Shown here: positions 5,337 through 6,452 of the stretch, piece after piece
Layout of the letters: each line of letters opens with the position of its first letter
How positions within the stretch are numbered: the stretch's first letter is position 1
Source: Longimicrobiales bacterium
GTDB lineage: Bacteria > Gemmatimonadota > Gemmatimonadetes > Longimicrobiales > Gaopeijiaceae
Length of the DNA: 6,452 nt
Direction of reading: 5' to 3'
NCBI GenBank assembly: GCA_028280205.1
Contig: JANQME010000024.1
Span: forward strand, 1 to 6,452
Made by a program: the position numbers and the translations under genes
The notes under the pieces: generated by a model
What the model saw: only the letters and a program-made list of their open reading frames with translations
Told to the model about the DNA's origin: nothing
The model's database searches: none

Positions 5337-6452
5337 CCGACCTCGAACGGCCGCCGCACCCCCGTTCCCTCGTCTTCCGCCCCCCTCCACGCGACGAGGT
5401 GGAACGGCGCTTCCCCTGGATGGACCTCACCCGCGCGACCGGCGGGGAGACGATCACCGGCAACGAGCTCACCCTCCAGTTCGACGGGCCGGCGACCTTC
5501 ACCTCGTGGCTCGAGTCGATCGAGACCGCCGAGCGCTTCGTCTACTTCGAGAACTACCTCGTGCGCGACGACGGCGTCGGACGTCGCTTCCGGGACGCGC
5601 TCGTCGCGAAGGCCCGCGAGGGCGTGCCGGTGCACCTCATCCACGACTGGGTGGGGTGCTGGGCCACGCCGTCGTCGTTCTGGCGTCCGCTTCGCGACGC
5701 GGGCGTGCACGTGGCCGCGTTCAACCCGCCACGCCAGGTGCTCGCGCAGCCGTTCGGAGCGATGCAACGCGACCACCGCAAGCTCGTGGTGGTCGACGGG
5801 GAGGTCGCACACCTCGGCGGGCTGTGTGTCGGGCAGGAGTGGGCCGGCTCCGAGACGAGCGCGCCGTGGCGCGACACCGGGGTGGAGGTGCGCGGTCCGG
5901 CCGCGCTCGTCGCGGCTCGCGCCTTCGAGCGGTTCTGGAACCGGATCGCCGATCCGATCTTCCTCGCCGCCACCCTTCCGGACCGGGAGGAGGCCGGCGG
6001 GACGCCCGTCTGGCTGATCGAGGGAGAGCCGGGACGCGCGCGGGTCTACCGAACGTCTCATCTGGTCGCAAGTCGTGCCCGCCGCTCGATCTGGATCACC
6101 GACGCGTACTTCGTCACTCCGCGGCCCCTGGCCGAGGCCCTGGCGGCGGCGGCCCGGCAGGGCGTCGACGTGAGAATCCTCACGCCTGCCCACAACAACT
6201 GGCCGATCGTCGGCTCCGTGTCCCGCGGCGGCTATCGATTCCTGCTCGAGTCGGGCGTACGCATCTTCGAGTGGCAGGGGCCGATGATCCACGCGAAGAC
6301 CGCGGTGGTGGACGGGGTTTGGAGCCGCATCGGGTCGAGCAACCTCAACGCCGCGTCGCTGCGCGGGAACTTCGAGCTGGACATAGGCGTTCTCGACCCG
6401 GATCTGGCTCGTCAACTGGGGGGTCTCTTCCTGGACGATCTCCTTCGAGCTC
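5333..6452 (+). CDS. Phospholipase D superfamily, cardiolipin synthase-like (3' end cut by the window)
   Basis: The frame opens at TTG 5333 inside the TTGA junction with the agmatinase gene and stays open to the window end; 373 codons are visible and few are likely missing. Two HKD catalytic motifs are present: H148-R-K150-L-V-V-V-D155 followed by GG at 162-163, and H320-A-K322-x4-D327 followed by GSSNLN (334-339). The later N-F-E-L-D-I-G stretch matches the cardiolipin synthase C-terminal pattern. Such enzymes join phosphatidyl groups to make cardiolipin or related lipids through a phosphohistidine intermediate. No N-terminal transmembrane segment is visible, which is closer to ClsB-type than ClsA-type enzymes. 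The first motif reads GGLC where Cls proteins usually have GGxN. Another phosphatidyltransferase or phosphodiesterase of this superfamily is possible. Confidence 0.9.
   Translation, partial: MTDLERPPHPRSLVFRPPPRDEVERRFPWMDLTRATGGETITGNELTLQFDGPATFTSWLESIETAERFVYFENYLVRDDGVGRRFRDALVAKAREGVPVHLIHDWVGCWATPSSFWRPLRDAGVHVAAFNPPRQVLAQPFGAMQRDHRKLVVVDGEVAHLGGLCVGQEWAGSETSAPWRDTGVEVRGPAALVAARAFERFWNRIADPIFLAATLPDREEAGGTPVWLIEGEPGRARVYRTSHLVASRARRSIWITDAYFVTPRPLAEALAAAARQGVDVRILTPAHNNWPIVGSVSRGGYRFLLESGVRIFEWQGPMIHAKTAVVDGVWSRIGSSNLNAASLRGNFELDIGVLDPDLARQLGGLFLDDLLRA

Noticed and set aside
5099..6415. Minus-strand open frame of 438 codons opposite the end of the agmatinase gene and the PLD gene
   Set aside because: The opposite strand carries both HKD motifs and the ureohydrolase metal site; the antisense product is low-complexity charged sequence and has no family features.

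Overview
This is a very GC-rich, densely packed bacterial chromosome segment in which every supported gene lies on the + strand. It reads as one long gene string: an upstream gene tail, a GspG-head-like membrane protein, a VTT/DedA-type membrane protein, a dephospho-CoA kinase fused to a PHP phosphoesterase, an NrnA-type DHH phosphoesterase, an unrecognised small protein, a Fur-family regulator, an agmatinase-family ureohydrolase, and a phospholipase D/cardiolipin synthase-like protein cut by the window end. Base composition, the frequent use of GTG and TTG starts, and the style of the Fur and PHP proteins would suit a high-GC non-actinobacterial lineage such as Gemmatimonadota. That placement is a guess from general impression, with no marker gene to prove it.

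Layout. Positions 1-951 hold membrane or envelope genes joined by 4-base stop/start overlaps. Positions 977-2248 encode the CoaE-PHP fusion. An 80-base gap (2249-2328) follows, with a short direct repeat and a GC-rich hairpin but no clear promoter; it is the only sizeable non-coding space in the window. Positions 2329-4363 hold nrnA, the small unknown gene and fur, each overlapping the next by 4 bases. Positions 4380-6452 hold the agmatinase and the PLD-family gene, again overlapping by 4 bases. No tRNA, rRNA, CRISPR array, insertion sequence or phage gene was seen.

How the genes may work together. Most are housekeeping genes: CoA synthesis, nanoRNA/pAp turnover, metal or peroxide regulation, polyamine metabolism and phospholipid synthesis. 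The most notable point is the single reading frame joining CoaE to a complete PHP domain, directly followed by a pAp/nanoRNA phosphatase. CoA carries a 3'-phospho-ADP moiety, and its use by holo-ACP synthase releases pAp. A synthesis-and-clean-up link between these two genes is therefore a reasonable but unproven idea. The Fur protein keeps its structural zinc cysteines but has lost several canonical regulatory metal ligands, so its signal cannot be assumed to be iron.
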